Positions 9,401 to 16,846 of a stretch of 64,000 bases of DNA are shown one piece after another. The number at the start of each line of letters is the position of its first letter. Position 1 is the first letter of the stretch. Made by a program: the position numbers and the translations under genes. Under the pieces are notes generated by a model. That model was not told where the DNA came from. It made no database searches and was given only the letters and a program-made list of their open reading frames with translations. Origin of the DNA: JADJWR01 sp964610575 (GTDB lineage Bacteria > Pseudomonadota > Gammaproteobacteria > Burkholderiales > Burkholderiaceae_F); assembly GCA_964610575.1 (NCBI GenBank), contig CAZSYX010000007.1, forward strand, positions 1-64,000. Direction: 5' to 3'.

Positions 9401-9596
9401 CCGATGCCGGCCGATCCTGCTCACCGCCGCCGCCGCCGTGCTGGCGATGATTCCGCTGTCGCGCAGCGCCTTCTGGGGGCCGATGGCAGTGGCGATCATG
9501 GGCGGGCTGGTGGTCGCCACCGTGCTGACGCTGCTGTTCCTGCCGGCGCTATATGCCGCCTGGTTCCGCGTGAGGCGCGCCGCTCCCGCGCGTTGA
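6435..9596 (+). CDS. RND multidrug efflux permease (AcrB/HAE1-like)
   Basis: Inner-membrane proton-driven exporter of 1053 residues, the usual RND length. A first membrane segment (residues about 32-50) precedes a large periplasmic domain. TM4 carries the proton-relay motif GLLVDDAI, typical of hydrophobe/amphiphile pumps, followed by VEMVVRKMEEG. The second half repeats the layout, with GMIIRNSVILVDQIE in the TM10-TM11 region and GPMAVAIMGG near the C-terminus. It partners the upstream adaptor. The substrate cannot be told from sequence. It ends 31 bases from the stop of the convergent hydrolase gene, with no clear terminator between. Confidence 0.94.
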   Translation: MSTPQPAPTDGERTRFNLSAWALEHQALIRYLMAVLLAAGVMSFFALGQDEDPPFTFRAMVIRAYWPGATAQQMAEQVADRIERKLQEVPYADKIRSYSKPGETLITFQLGDRSPASEIQQIWYQVRKKVGDIRNTLPAGVQGPYFNDEFGDVYGVIFAFSADGFSYRELKDYVDWARQQLLRIPDVAKVDLIGVQDEKVYIEVPHRRLAQLALTVPQLAEQIGAQNAVEGSGVLVLPTDNVQIRLTGELRSLDELRQLPVRAGGASYVLGDIATISRGYVDPPREKMRAGVNGQPGSEVIGLGISMARRGDIIELGRALAQAEQRLLRELPVGIEVARVADQPRAVARSVGEFIKVLVEAIVIVLAVSFVTLGLHRRESGRGWTVDMRPGLVVALTIPLVLAVTFVGMNVAGISLHKISLGALIVALGLLVDDAIIAVEMVVRKMEEGYGRFRAAIAMYELTAMPMLTGTLITAAGFLPIALANSNAGEYTMSIFQVTALSLVISWFVAVLFVPQLAIWLLRVKPKVGEGEAAHELFDTPFYRRFRALVDGCIEWRRTVIAATLAALALGIFGFRYIEQQFFPDSNRLEMMVDLWLAEGTSFQSTEAQAKRFEQWLQRQPEVEYYAGYVGTGSPRFYLPQNQQFPQSNLAQYVVATRSLAERDRLRARLLQLFREDFPELRGRVQLLPNGPPVPYPVQFRIEGEDPGRVRAIADRVKEVVRANENTLGVNDNWNENVKQLRLVLDQDKALALGVSTQVLARAAQTILAGSVIGQYREGDELIDIVLRQPYDERDTMTRLADANMPTASGRYVPLSQLVKVEFGWEPGVMWRENRLYAITVQSDIRDGIQAATVSGQIWNTPGMAAVRDRLPAGYRLVIAGAAEESDKAGKAIAAKVPLALFIIFTLLMLQLRSFSRSMLVFLTGPLGFIGAAAALLALQRPFGFVAQLGVIALVGMIIRNSVILVDQIERDEERGVDTWTAIVEAAVRRCRPILLTAAAAVLAMIPLSRSAFWGPMAVAIMGGLVVATVLTLLFLPALYAAWFRVRRAAPAR

Positions 9597-9627
9597 GCCC
9601 TCGCTCTGCGCGACACCGGGCGGCAGT

Positions 9628-10743
9628 TCAAGGTCCCGCCGCGACGACCCACTTCAGCGTCGCGCGGAACAGCGCCTCGCGCGGATAGCGCCGTCCCGAC
9701 GTCGACGCGCGCAGCAGCGGGTTCGGATCGCGGTCGCGCGGTATCGCCACGTCCCAGTGGTCGGCCCGCGCCTCCGCGAGCAGGGTGCTGCCGGGCAGCA
9801 CCGCGTCGGCGGCGATCAGCTGGCCGTCGTTGCGCGGATCGATGACGGCAAGCTGCCGCGCCGTCACGCGCAGCGGCGGCGCCATCTCGTCGAGCGGCGC
9901 GTGCGCGACGATCGAGTAGTACGCCGGTCCGGCGGGCGGCGGGTTGGCAACCAGCGAGGCGATCCGCGCGCGCCGCGTCAGGCTGTCCATGTCGCCGCCC
10001 TGTGACGGCGTGCATTCGAACGGCGTGACCCACGGCGAGATCGCGTCGTACACGGGCTGGTAGAAGTCGGCCAGCGGCGTGCCCATCACCGCGCCGGCCA
10101 CCGACACCAGCGCCGCCAGCTTGCGCGGCACACCGCCGTCCCGCTGCAGCATCGCCAGCGCATGCAGCGTGTCGGGCACGCCCTTGGAGTAGCCGACCAT
10201 GACGATTCGCTGCACGTCCTGCCGCATCGCCTCGGCGCGGATCGCCTCGGCCACCAGACGGCCGTTCGCTTCGGCGGCGGCCCGGCCGGGCACGGCCACG
10301 AAGCGGATCGCTCGCAGGCCGAGGTCGTCGTACTGCCGGTAGCCCTCGTCAAGACCGCGGCCGGGTTCGCGGATCACGCCGTCGCCGAACGGGACCGCCA
10401 ATGCGCCGAGGCAGTCGCCGAACAGGCCACCGACGACCAGCACCGACGTCGTGGCCGCGCGCGCCGTGAACGCAGTGGCCGCGGCCGGCGGTACGGCGGC
10501 CGGCGCCTGGTTCGGTCGGGCACCGTGCAGCCAGGAACCGTGACCGGCATCCCCGGCGGCTCGCAGTTCGGCGTCGAGCAGTGCGGCGAATGCCGTTCGC
10601 GCGTCGGTGATACCTGCCAGGGCAGCGGGCAGCGTGACCGTCGGCGGCTGCTCTGGCCGGTAAGGGAGCAGGGCCGCCGGCGCGCAGGCGGCGCACAGCA
10701 GTGCGGGCAGCAGCAGCGAGGCGAGTCGCGCACGGCTTGTCAT
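9628..10743 (-). CDS. Putative exported alpha/beta-hydrolase (lipase-like), possible lipoprotein
   Basis: The protein has 371 residues with a signal sequence (hydrophobic 7-19, ending CAAC; the -3 residue is Cys, so lipidation is uncertain). The nucleophile elbow is GYSKG with Ser186; Asp306 (PRNDGQ) and His329 (ADHW) are plausible partners for a Ser-Asp-His triad. A VVGGLFGDC segment at 103-111 could form the oxyanion region. This suggests an esterase or lipase acting in the periplasm or at the outer membrane; the substrate is unknown. The start at ATG 10743 is chosen because the signal sequence begins there; longer in-frame extensions upstream lack a signal. It is divergent from the phospholipase-D-like lipoprotein gene across a 413-base gap and convergent with the RND pump. 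Confidence 0.75.
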   Translation of the reverse strand: MTSRARLASLLLPALLCAACAPAALLPYRPEQPPTVTLPAALAGITDARTAFAALLDAELRAAGDAGHGSWLHGARPNQAPAAVPPAAATAFTARAATTSVLVVGGLFGDCLGALAVPFGDGVIREPGRGLDEGYRQYDDLGLRAIRFVAVPGRAAAEANGRLVAEAIRAEAMRQDVQRIVMVGYSKGVPDTLHALAMLQRDGGVPRKLAALVSVAGAVMGTPLADFYQPVYDAISPWVTPFECTPSQGGDMDSLTRRARIASLVANPPPAGPAYYSIVAHAPLDEMAPPLRVTARQLAVIDPRNDGQLIAADAVLPGSTLLAEARADHWDVAIPRDRDPNPLLRASTSGRRYPREALFRATLKWVVAAGP

Positions 10744-11156
10744 TCCGCGATCGTACCGGCGACGTATCGGTCGGGAGGTAGCCGGGCGACCGTGCTTCCG
10801 ATGGCGGCATTCGCGCTTTTCGGCTAGCACCGCCGAGGTCGATGCCATCCAATGCAGGTGCCCGCGCGGGCAGTGCGTGCGGATCGATCCCCGTTCGTGC
10901 GCGCACGGGCCGGCGACTTCCCGATCTGTCTCCCGGGCTGGCGCCCGGCCCGGCCCTGCGCAGGCCCAGGAGAGGCGCGTTCGCGCATCTGCAGCCAGAC
11001 GATGACCACGATCCTGCTCGCCGACCACCACGGTGCGCCGGTAGAGCAATTGGTCCGTGGCGCCAGCAACTGGGTCGTAGTACAAAGCCCGCCGGACCCG
11101 CGAGCACGCGGGCCATTGCCGCACCGGGCGACCGGGGCGTACCGATGGAGGGAACA
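10744..11156. other. 413-base divergent intergenic region, no gene supported
   Basis: This separates the divergent hydrolase and phospholipase-D-like lipoprotein genes. Open frames run through it on both strands but none has a convincing start, signal or family match. Short perfect palindromes are present (TGCCCGCGCGGGCA at 10859-10872; CGTGCGCGCACG at 10896-10907). The only AT-richer patch is around 11045-11090; it offers hexamers resembling promoter boxes but with poor spacing. Both promoters should lie in this region. Confidence 0.5.
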
Positions 11157-12722
11157 GTGGGCAGAATCGGCCGGTCGACCCGCACTTCGCTTGCGGCCCT
11201 CTGCATGGTGACCGGCCTGCTCGCCGGCTGCGCGACCGCGCTGCCTCCGCTCGACGACCGGGTCGCGACGACGGCCGTCACCGACACGGCAGGGACGCGG
11301 CTCGGCCGCGCCGTCGCGCCGCAGGTTGACGCGCACCCGGGCAAGACCGGCGTTCACCCGCTGGGCAAGCCGCGCGACGCCTTCGCCACCCGGGCGCTGC
11401 TCGCCGCGGCGGCCGAGAAGTCGCTCGACGTGCAGTACTACATCTGGCACGGCGACCCGGTCGGCTACCTGCTGTTCGAGGCGCTGTGGCAGGCGGCCGA
11501 GCGCGGCGTGCGCGTGCGGCTGCTGCTCGACGACAACAACACCGGCGGGCTCGACCCGACGCTGGCGACTCTCGACGCCCACCCAAACATCGAGGTGCGG
11601 CTGTACAACCCCTTCCTGCAGCGCAAGGGCCGCGTGTTCGGCTACCTGACCGACTTCCAGCGGCTGAACCGCCGCATGCACAACAAGTCGTTCACCGCCG
11701 ACAACCAGGTCACGGTGGTCGGCGGGCGCAACATCGGCGGCGAGTACTTCGGCATAGGCAGCGACGTGGTGTTCGCTGACCTCGACGTGGCGGCCGTGGG
11801 CACCGCCGTGCCCGAGGTGTCGAAGCAGTTCGACCTGTACTGGAACAGCCCGTCCGCCTATCCGGCGGCGAGCTTCGTCGGGGCGCCGGCGCCGGACGGC
11901 GCGGAGCGCCTGAAGGCGCGCTTCGCCGCGGCGCGCGCCGACCCGGAATCGGTCGCCTACCTGGAGGCGCTGCGCGCGACGCCGGTGGTGCGCGACATCC
12001 TCGACAGGAAGCTGTCGTTCGAGTGGGCGACGGCACGGGTGGTGTACGACGACCCGGCCAAGACGCTCGACACCAGCCAGCGCACGGACTACTTGCTGTT
12101 CCCGGCGCTGGTGCAGTCGATCGGCAGGCCTTCGAAGACCCTCGACCTCGTCTCACCGTACTTCGTCCCGGGCGAGCAGGGCACCGACTCGCTGGCGGCG
12201 CTGGCCCGCAGCGGCGTGCGGGTGCGCATCCTGACCAACTCGCTGGCGGCCTCCGACGTGGCCGCTGTGCACGCCGGCTATGCGAAGCGGCGCCACGACC
12301 TGCTGCGCGCCGGCGTGCAGCTTTTCGAACTGAAGCCGACGGCGACCGAGGACCTGCCGTCGGAGAAGACCGGGGTCGGGTCGAGTTCGTCATCGGGCCT
12401 GCACGCGAAGACCTTCGCCGTCGACCGTTCGCGAATCTTCGTCGGCTCGTTCAACTTCGACCTGCGCTCGGCGCTGCTGAACACCGAGATGGGCCTGGTG
12501 CTCGACAGCCCCGCGCTGGCGCAGGCGATGGCCGACGGTTTCGACACCGGCGTGCCGCTGGCGGCGTACGAGGTCGTACTCGCGCCGGACGGCCGCAGCC
12601 TGCAGTGGATCGAGCGCACGGCGGCCGGCGAGAAGCGCTACGACACCGAGCCGGGCACGAGCTTCCTCAAACGCCTGGGCGTCGGCACGATGTCGATTCT
12701 GCCGATCGACTGGCTGCTCTAG
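11157..12722 (+). CDS. Phospholipase D-like lipoprotein (ClsC-type), copy 1
   Basis: The product belongs to the phospholipase D superfamily, 521 residues, with a lipoprotein signal ending LLAGC. It has two HKD motifs: HNKSFTADN (His175, Lys177, Asp182) followed by VVGGRNIGGEYF, and HAKTFAVD (His416, Lys418) followed by VGSFNFD. The GGRNIGxEYF block is shared with ClsC/YmdC-type cardiolipin synthases, so a phosphatidyl transfer or hydrolysis role on envelope phospholipids is likely but not proven. Start: GTG 11157 sits 4 bases after GGAGGG; an ATG at 11145 would add four residues and has no clear ribosome site. It converges on the metallophosphoesterase gene with 8 bases between stops. Confidence 0.86.
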   Translation: MGRIGRSTRTSLAALCMVTGLLAGCATALPPLDDRVATTAVTDTAGTRLGRAVAPQVDAHPGKTGVHPLGKPRDAFATRALLAAAAEKSLDVQYYIWHGDPVGYLLFEALWQAAERGVRVRLLLDDNNTGGLDPTLATLDAHPNIEVRLYNPFLQRKGRVFGYLTDFQRLNRRMHNKSFTADNQVTVVGGRNIGGEYFGIGSDVVFADLDVAAVGTAVPEVSKQFDLYWNSPSAYPAASFVGAPAPDGAERLKARFAAARADPESVAYLEALRATPVVRDILDRKLSFEWATARVVYDDPAKTLDTSQRTDYLLFPALVQSIGRPSKTLDLVSPYFVPGEQGTDSLAALARSGVRVRILTNSLAASDVAAVHAGYAKRRHDLLRAGVQLFELKPTATEDLPSEKTGVGSSSSSGLHAKTFAVDRSRIFVGSFNFDLRSALLNTEMGLVLDSPALAQAMADGFDTGVPLAAYEVVLAPDGRSLQWIERTAAGEKRYDTEPGTSFLKRLGVGTMSILPIDWLL

Positions 12723-12730
12723 GCGCGCGC

Positions 12731-14578
12731 TCAGTCCATTCCCACGCTGGCCTCGACGCGGAAGAACTGCTCGGCCCTGCGGTTGGCCTCGCCGCGATGG
12801 CTGTTGCGGTCGTCCGGCGTCGCGTCGAAGTCGATCTTGGTGGAGAGCACCGCGCGGCAGGTCATGTAGGCCTTGGCTTTCGGTTCGGCCAGGTCGTCCA
12901 GCTGTCTGTTGATCAGGTCGACCATCTGCGCCTTGCGCCGGAACAGCGCCTTGTGCGCGGCCGCGTCCTGCGGCTGCTCGGCCAGCAGGCCGTTGATGCA
13001 ATTGAAGTAGCTCAGTCCGCGGCACCAGTCCGGCAGCTTCAGCCTCGGCAGTTCGGGGGCCAGCGGACCAAGGTGCAGGCGGGCCTGCATCAGCGTCGCC
13101 AGCATCTGGTCCTGGTAAGCCTGTGCGTGCTGGAAGCGCGACAACTCGCACGACTCGCAGTCGGACGACACCTCCTCCCACAGCCAGTCGAACAGGCTGC
13201 CGCGCGACTCGCGCTGCCGCTGCACCGCTGCGAAGTCGATCGAGCGCAGGTAAGCGGGCGAGAAGCCCGAGGCTTCGCAGGTCTGCGTCTGCCAGGCGTC
13301 GAGCAGGTCGGCGTCGCTGGCGCTCGGCTTGGGGCCGTGCGGCATCAGGTCGGCGCGCACCAGCAGGCGGTTGGCCTGCCCGTCGTAGGCAAAGCTGATG
13401 CGCCGCCAGGCGATCGGCCAATCGGACAGCGAGCTCACGTTCAGTTCCAGCAGCGGCCGGCTGGCGAGTGCCCGATGCACCGCCCAGAAGCCGCGGTGGG
13501 TGTGCGCCGACAGGTAGACGAGCGGATGGTCGAGGTTCTCCATCAGGTCGCGCAGCAGGATGCGCGTCGGCAGCCCGAGCGAATTCCAGTTGTGGTGGCC
13601 GGCGAAGACGACGATGTCGCCCTTGCGTGCCGCCTGCGCCACCCACTGGCTGACGACGCCGATCTGGTCCGGGTGCACGTGCCCCATGCTGCCGGGGCTG
13701 CGGCCGAGGATCGTGTCCACCGTGCTCACCAGCGGGCCAGCCTGGTTGGTGTCGAGCCCGATCACGATGACATCGCGTGTGGCGCCCGGCGCGCGCGGCA
13801 GCTTCAGCCGCTGGGCGAGGAACGAGTCGGCGTAGCCGGTGCCTTCGACCAGGTTGGCCTCGATCGCCGAGAGGAAGACGTCCGGGTCCGGATGCTTCCA
13901 GCTGACCCGGTGCGCGCCGCTTGGCGGCGGTGCCGCAAGTCCCGGTGTGACCTGAGGGACGGTCGCACGTTCGGCGAGGTACAGCGCGATGAAGTCGCGC
14001 TTGCTGAATGCCTCGTTGCCGGTCCGGTGTTTCGCGTCCTCCGGCGCCGCCCCGCGGCGGCAGGCGATGTTCCACTTGTCCGCGCCGCGGTCGCGCAGGG
14101 CGCTGACGATGTCGTAGCGGTAGATGCCGAACATCAGCCCGTCGTGGTTGCCGGGCAGGATCGCGCCGGTGCGCCCGGTGGCGCGGAAGATCCGGCTCAT
14201 GCGCTCGGCCTCCGAGCGGCACGACAGGTCCATCACGTCGCCGAGGTGAAGCCACGGTTCATCAGGGTTCGCCTGCAGCGCCCACTCCATGATGCGGCGC
14301 CCGAACAGCGGCTGCTCGGGCGGGCGCTGGGTGACCTCGACGTAGGCGTCGATCGCGCTGTCGTTGTCGTGCAGCGGGTGGCCGGTCGACTCGTGCTCCT
14401 GCGTGTCGCCGAGCGCGGTGATTGGCCGCGTCAGCATGACGTAGCTCGCCGGGGGCTCAACGCCGGGGCCCAGCTGCGGCGTGAAACTCGCGCAACCGGC
14501 GACTGCGAAGGCGCAGGCCAGTTGCGCGGCGACTCCGGTGAAGCGAAGGCGGGAAACCCCAATCGTCGACATGCGCAT
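12731..14578 (-). CDS. Calcineurin-like metallophosphoesterase lipoprotein
   Basis: The product is a predicted lipoprotein (signal ending in VAGC, Cys29) of about 615 residues. Metal-binding blocks appear in the family order: LGDTQEH (Asp58), HLGDVMD (112-117), PGNHDG (142-147), then FAGHHN and SAHTHRG in the middle of the chain. These are the complete ligands for a binuclear-metal phosphoesterase. The C-terminal 270 residues have no family I recognise. The GTG at 14584 is an alternative start directly after the upstream stop. It is the second gene of a two-gene unit with the phospholipase-D-like gene at 14585-16168. A lipid head-group or phosphodiester substrate fits the neighbourhood, but this is inference. 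Confidence 0.82.
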   Translation of the reverse strand: MRMSTIGVSRLRFTGVAAQLACAFAVAGCASFTPQLGPGVEPPASYVMLTRPITALGDTQEHESTGHPLHDNDSAIDAYVEVTQRPPEQPLFGRRIMEWALQANPDEPWLHLGDVMDLSCRSEAERMSRIFRATGRTGAILPGNHDGLMFGIYRYDIVSALRDRGADKWNIACRRGAAPEDAKHRTGNEAFSKRDFIALYLAERATVPQVTPGLAAPPPSGAHRVSWKHPDPDVFLSAIEANLVEGTGYADSFLAQRLKLPRAPGATRDVIVIGLDTNQAGPLVSTVDTILGRSPGSMGHVHPDQIGVVSQWVAQAARKGDIVVFAGHHNWNSLGLPTRILLRDLMENLDHPLVYLSAHTHRGFWAVHRALASRPLLELNVSSLSDWPIAWRRISFAYDGQANRLLVRADLMPHGPKPSASDADLLDAWQTQTCEASGFSPAYLRSIDFAAVQRQRESRGSLFDWLWEEVSSDCESCELSRFQHAQAYQDQMLATLMQARLHLGPLAPELPRLKLPDWCRGLSYFNCINGLLAEQPQDAAAHKALFRRKAQMVDLINRQLDDLAEPKAKAYMTCRAVLSTKIDFDATPDDRNSHRGEANRRAEQFFRVEASVGMD

Positions 14579-14584
14579 GACCAC

Positions 14585-16168
14585 TCAGTACAGGTTCGGC
14601 GGAAACAGCTTGAACACCAGGTTCTCGATGCGCTGCATAAAGCTGCGCGCGGGCTGCGTGCTGCGCGTTTCCCCGTCAGCGATCCAGCGCAGGCCGCCAT
14701 CGGATTGCCGCACCACCCGCCAGCTGTTGACAGGGCTCATGTCGCGCTCCATCTCTGCCGCCAGCGCCGCAGCGAGCGGCTCGCTGTCGATGATCACCCC
14801 CATCTCGGCGTTGATGATCTCCGAGCGCGGGTCAAGGTTCATCGAGCCGACGAAGCTGCGCGCGCGGTCGATCACCATCGCCTTGGTGTGCAGACCGGCG
14901 AAGTGCCCCTTGAAGGGCGGGAACTCGACGATCGATGCCTTGATCGCCGCATCCGGGCGGAACTCGTACAGTTCGGCGCCGGTGGCCAGGACCGGCCGCC
15001 GCCAGCCCTCGTAATGGCTGTTGACCGCCGGCACGTCGTGCGAGGCGAGCGAGTTGGTCAGGATGCGGATGCGCACGCCGCGGGCGGCGAGCTCGCGCAG
15101 GTCGGCCATGAAATTCGCATCGGGAATGATGTAGGCGTTGGTGATCAGCACCTCGCTGCGCGCCGAGCGCATCAACGCGCGGAACGCCTCCGGCATGTGG
15201 TTGTGCACGCTCGCCGCGCGCGACGGCGAATCGGCGTGCACGGCGCTACGGCCCGGTTTCAGCGTGTCGTCGAGTTCGGCGAGCTGCCTGCCCCACGACT
15301 GCTCGCCGGCAAGCAGCCGGCGCGACCAGGGATTGGACTGCAGCGCCTGCAACGCCTCGGCTTCGTCGACGGTGCGATCCGCGCCGCCAGCGGTCGCATC
15401 GGGGGGCGGGATGCGGCGCACCCAGTCGCTGTTCCAGTAGCGGTCGAACACGCTGCTCGCCTGCCGCGCCACCGGGCCGACGCCGAGCACGTCGAGGTCG
15501 TGGAAGTTGAATCCGGTGTTAAGCCCGAAGTATTCGTCGCCGATGTTGCGCCCGCCGATGATGGCCACGCGGTTGTCGACGATCATCTGCTTGTTGTGCA
15601 TGCGGCGATTCAACCGCTCGAACTCGGCCGCTGCCTCGCTCGCCCGCCCAAACAGGTCGCGGCTTCGCCAGGCGTTGAAGACGCGGATCTCGACGTTGGG
15701 ATGCCGGTCGATCACGGTGAGCGTGGCGTCGCGCAGATGCACGCTGTCCATGTCGTGCAGCAGCGTGTTCAGGTCGTCGAACAGCAGGCGCACCTTCACG
15801 CCGCGATCGGCTGCGGCGATGACCCGCGCCATCAGCAGCTGGCCGACCTTGTCGCCGAACCAGACGTAGTACTGAAGGTCGAGCGAATTGCGCGCCGAGT
15901 CGATCAGCGCCAGGCGCCAGATCAGGGCATCCTCGTTGCGCGGCAGGAGAACGAACCCGGAGGCCGACTCGCCATGCTCGGCAGCGATCCTGCCTTCGAT
16001 CGGAGCGAACGGGCTGTCGGGGCGGGGCGCCTGCGCATAGCCGGCCGGCGGCTTCGGCAGCGGCGGCGGCGCGGCGCAGCCGGCGACCGCAACGGCGATC
16101 GCCAGGACCCACGCCGAACGCCAGCGAATGACGTGGCGAAGCGCAGCGAGACAGTGCACGGGTTTCAC
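14585..16168 (-). CDS. Phospholipase D-like lipoprotein (ClsC-type), copy 2
   Basis: The protein has 527 residues with a lipoprotein signal (VAVAGC, Cys31). Two HKD motifs are intact: HNKQMIVDN (His191, Lys193, Asp198) with IIGGRNIGDEYF after it, and HTKAMVID (His427, Lys429, Asp434) with VGSMNLDPRSE after it. It is closer to E. coli ClsC in its GGRNIGDEYF block than copy 1 is, and it ends with the aromatic-rich KLFPPNLY typical of this group. In ClsC the partner YmdB is required; no YmdB-like macrodomain gene is adjacent here, and the downstream partner is a metallophosphoesterase instead. Likely role: cardiolipin synthesis or phospholipid transesterification in the envelope. Confidence 0.86.
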   Translation of the reverse strand: MKPVHCLAALRHVIRWRSAWVLAIAVAVAGCAAPPPLPKPPAGYAQAPRPDSPFAPIEGRIAAEHGESASGFVLLPRNEDALIWRLALIDSARNSLDLQYYVWFGDKVGQLLMARVIAAADRGVKVRLLFDDLNTLLHDMDSVHLRDATLTVIDRHPNVEIRVFNAWRSRDLFGRASEAAAEFERLNRRMHNKQMIVDNRVAIIGGRNIGDEYFGLNTGFNFHDLDVLGVGPVARQASSVFDRYWNSDWVRRIPPPDATAGGADRTVDEAEALQALQSNPWSRRLLAGEQSWGRQLAELDDTLKPGRSAVHADSPSRAASVHNHMPEAFRALMRSARSEVLITNAYIIPDANFMADLRELAARGVRIRILTNSLASHDVPAVNSHYEGWRRPVLATGAELYEFRPDAAIKASIVEFPPFKGHFAGLHTKAMVIDRARSFVGSMNLDPRSEIINAEMGVIIDSEPLAAALAAEMERDMSPVNSWRVVRQSDGGLRWIADGETRSTQPARSFMQRIENLVFKLFPPNLY

Positions 16169-16355
16169 GAAGGGGATCGGCGGCAGACGGTTCCGAGGCG
16201 GCGCGCGATGCTAGCGCACGACATGCCGTTGGAGCGGGCGGTGGCCCGTCGTCGCTTCGCCGGCACATGCGGCTTCGGCCGGTGGCCACGGTCCGGCCGC
16301 ACGACACTGGTTTGCCCGCTGCCGCCGAAGCGGCGAGCGGGCGAGAGAACTCGAA

Positions 16356-16372
16356 CGGCCCCGGCGGGGCCG
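16356..16372 (-). terminator. GC hairpin just downstream of the 16380-16766 gene
   Basis: Perfect 7-bp inverted repeat (CGGCCCC / GGGGCCG) with a 3-base loop, directly after the stop of the minus-strand gene. The following minus-strand bases are only moderately T-rich, so this is a weak terminator candidate. The rest of 16169-16379 holds no gene. Confidence 0.35.
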
Positions 16373-16379
16373 CGTGCGT

Positions 16380-16766
16380 TCAGCCTTTCTTCGGCGGATA
16401 GGCCTTCTGCTTGGCCGCCTTGATCGCGTCGTCGCGCTCCTTCTTCAGCGCCTTCTGCTTGGCTTCGTAGTCGGCTTCGGTCGCCTTCATCGCCTTGTTG
16501 TGCGCGTCGCGCTTGGCGACCAGCGGATCCTTGCCTTTGGCGTCGGCATCCTTGACCGCCGCTTCGACAGCCGCAGAGACCTTGGCCTGCCTTTCGTTGT
16601 AGGCCTGCAGCAGGCCCGCCGAGTACTTGGCGTTGGCTTCGCGCTCCACCGTGCGCATCTGCACGATCGGGTCGGTGGAGGCGGGTGCTTGGGCGATCGC
16701 GCTGGGCGCGAATTCCGCGCCGCCGAGGGCGGCGACGATGGAGGTGATTGCCATCAACTTCTTCAT
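16380..16766 (-). CDS. Small exported lysine-rich coiled-coil protein, unknown function
   Basis: The 128-residue product has a signal peptide (MKKLMAITSIVAALGG, probable cleavage after the Ala at 25 in AIAQA). The mature part is highly charged, rich in Lys, Ala and Glu, and predicted by eye to be one long helix or coiled coil from about residue 40 to 120, ending YPPKKG. There are no cysteines. I do not recognise a named family. It lies immediately downstream of the AraC-type regulator gene on the same strand, with 80 bases between that hold one copy of a dispersed 17-base repeat. Confidence 0.7.
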   Translation of the reverse strand: MKKLMAITSIVAALGGAEFAPSAIAQAPASTDPIVQMRTVEREANAKYSAGLLQAYNERQAKVSAAVEAAVKDADAKGKDPLVAKRDAHNKAMKATEADYEAKQKALKKERDDAIKAAKQKAYPPKKG

Positions 16767-16826
16767 TGCTCAGTCCTTCTGTTGTCGACCAAAAGCCGAC
16801 TTTGTAGCTGCATTGGCCGCCTCGGT

Positions 16827-16843
16827 GCTATCCGAAAACCGAA
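16827..16843. repeat. Dispersed 17-base intergenic repeat, copy 1
   Basis: GCTATCCGAAAACCGAA, in the gap between the AraC-type gene and the small coiled-coil protein gene. It differs from copy 2 at one position. Confidence 0.6.
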
Positions 16844-16846
16844 CGA

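Noticed and set aside
11050..11083. Promoter TTGGTC...TAGTAC before the first phospholipase-D-like gene
   Set aside because: The spacer would be 22 bases; no better pairing was seen.
10842..11156. N-terminal extension of the first phospholipase-D-like protein, in frame for about 100 codons
   Set aside because: The extension is Arg/Pro/Gly-rich, has no ribosome site, and would bury the lipoprotein signal that starts at 11157.
12023..16423. A very long open frame (about 1466 codons) on the plus strand antisense to the metallophosphoesterase and phospholipase-D-like genes
   Set aside because: Its composition (runs of Arg, Gln, Val, His) is the usual shadow of high-GC genes in the opposite strand, and it crosses two well-supported lipoprotein genes with full catalytic motifs.
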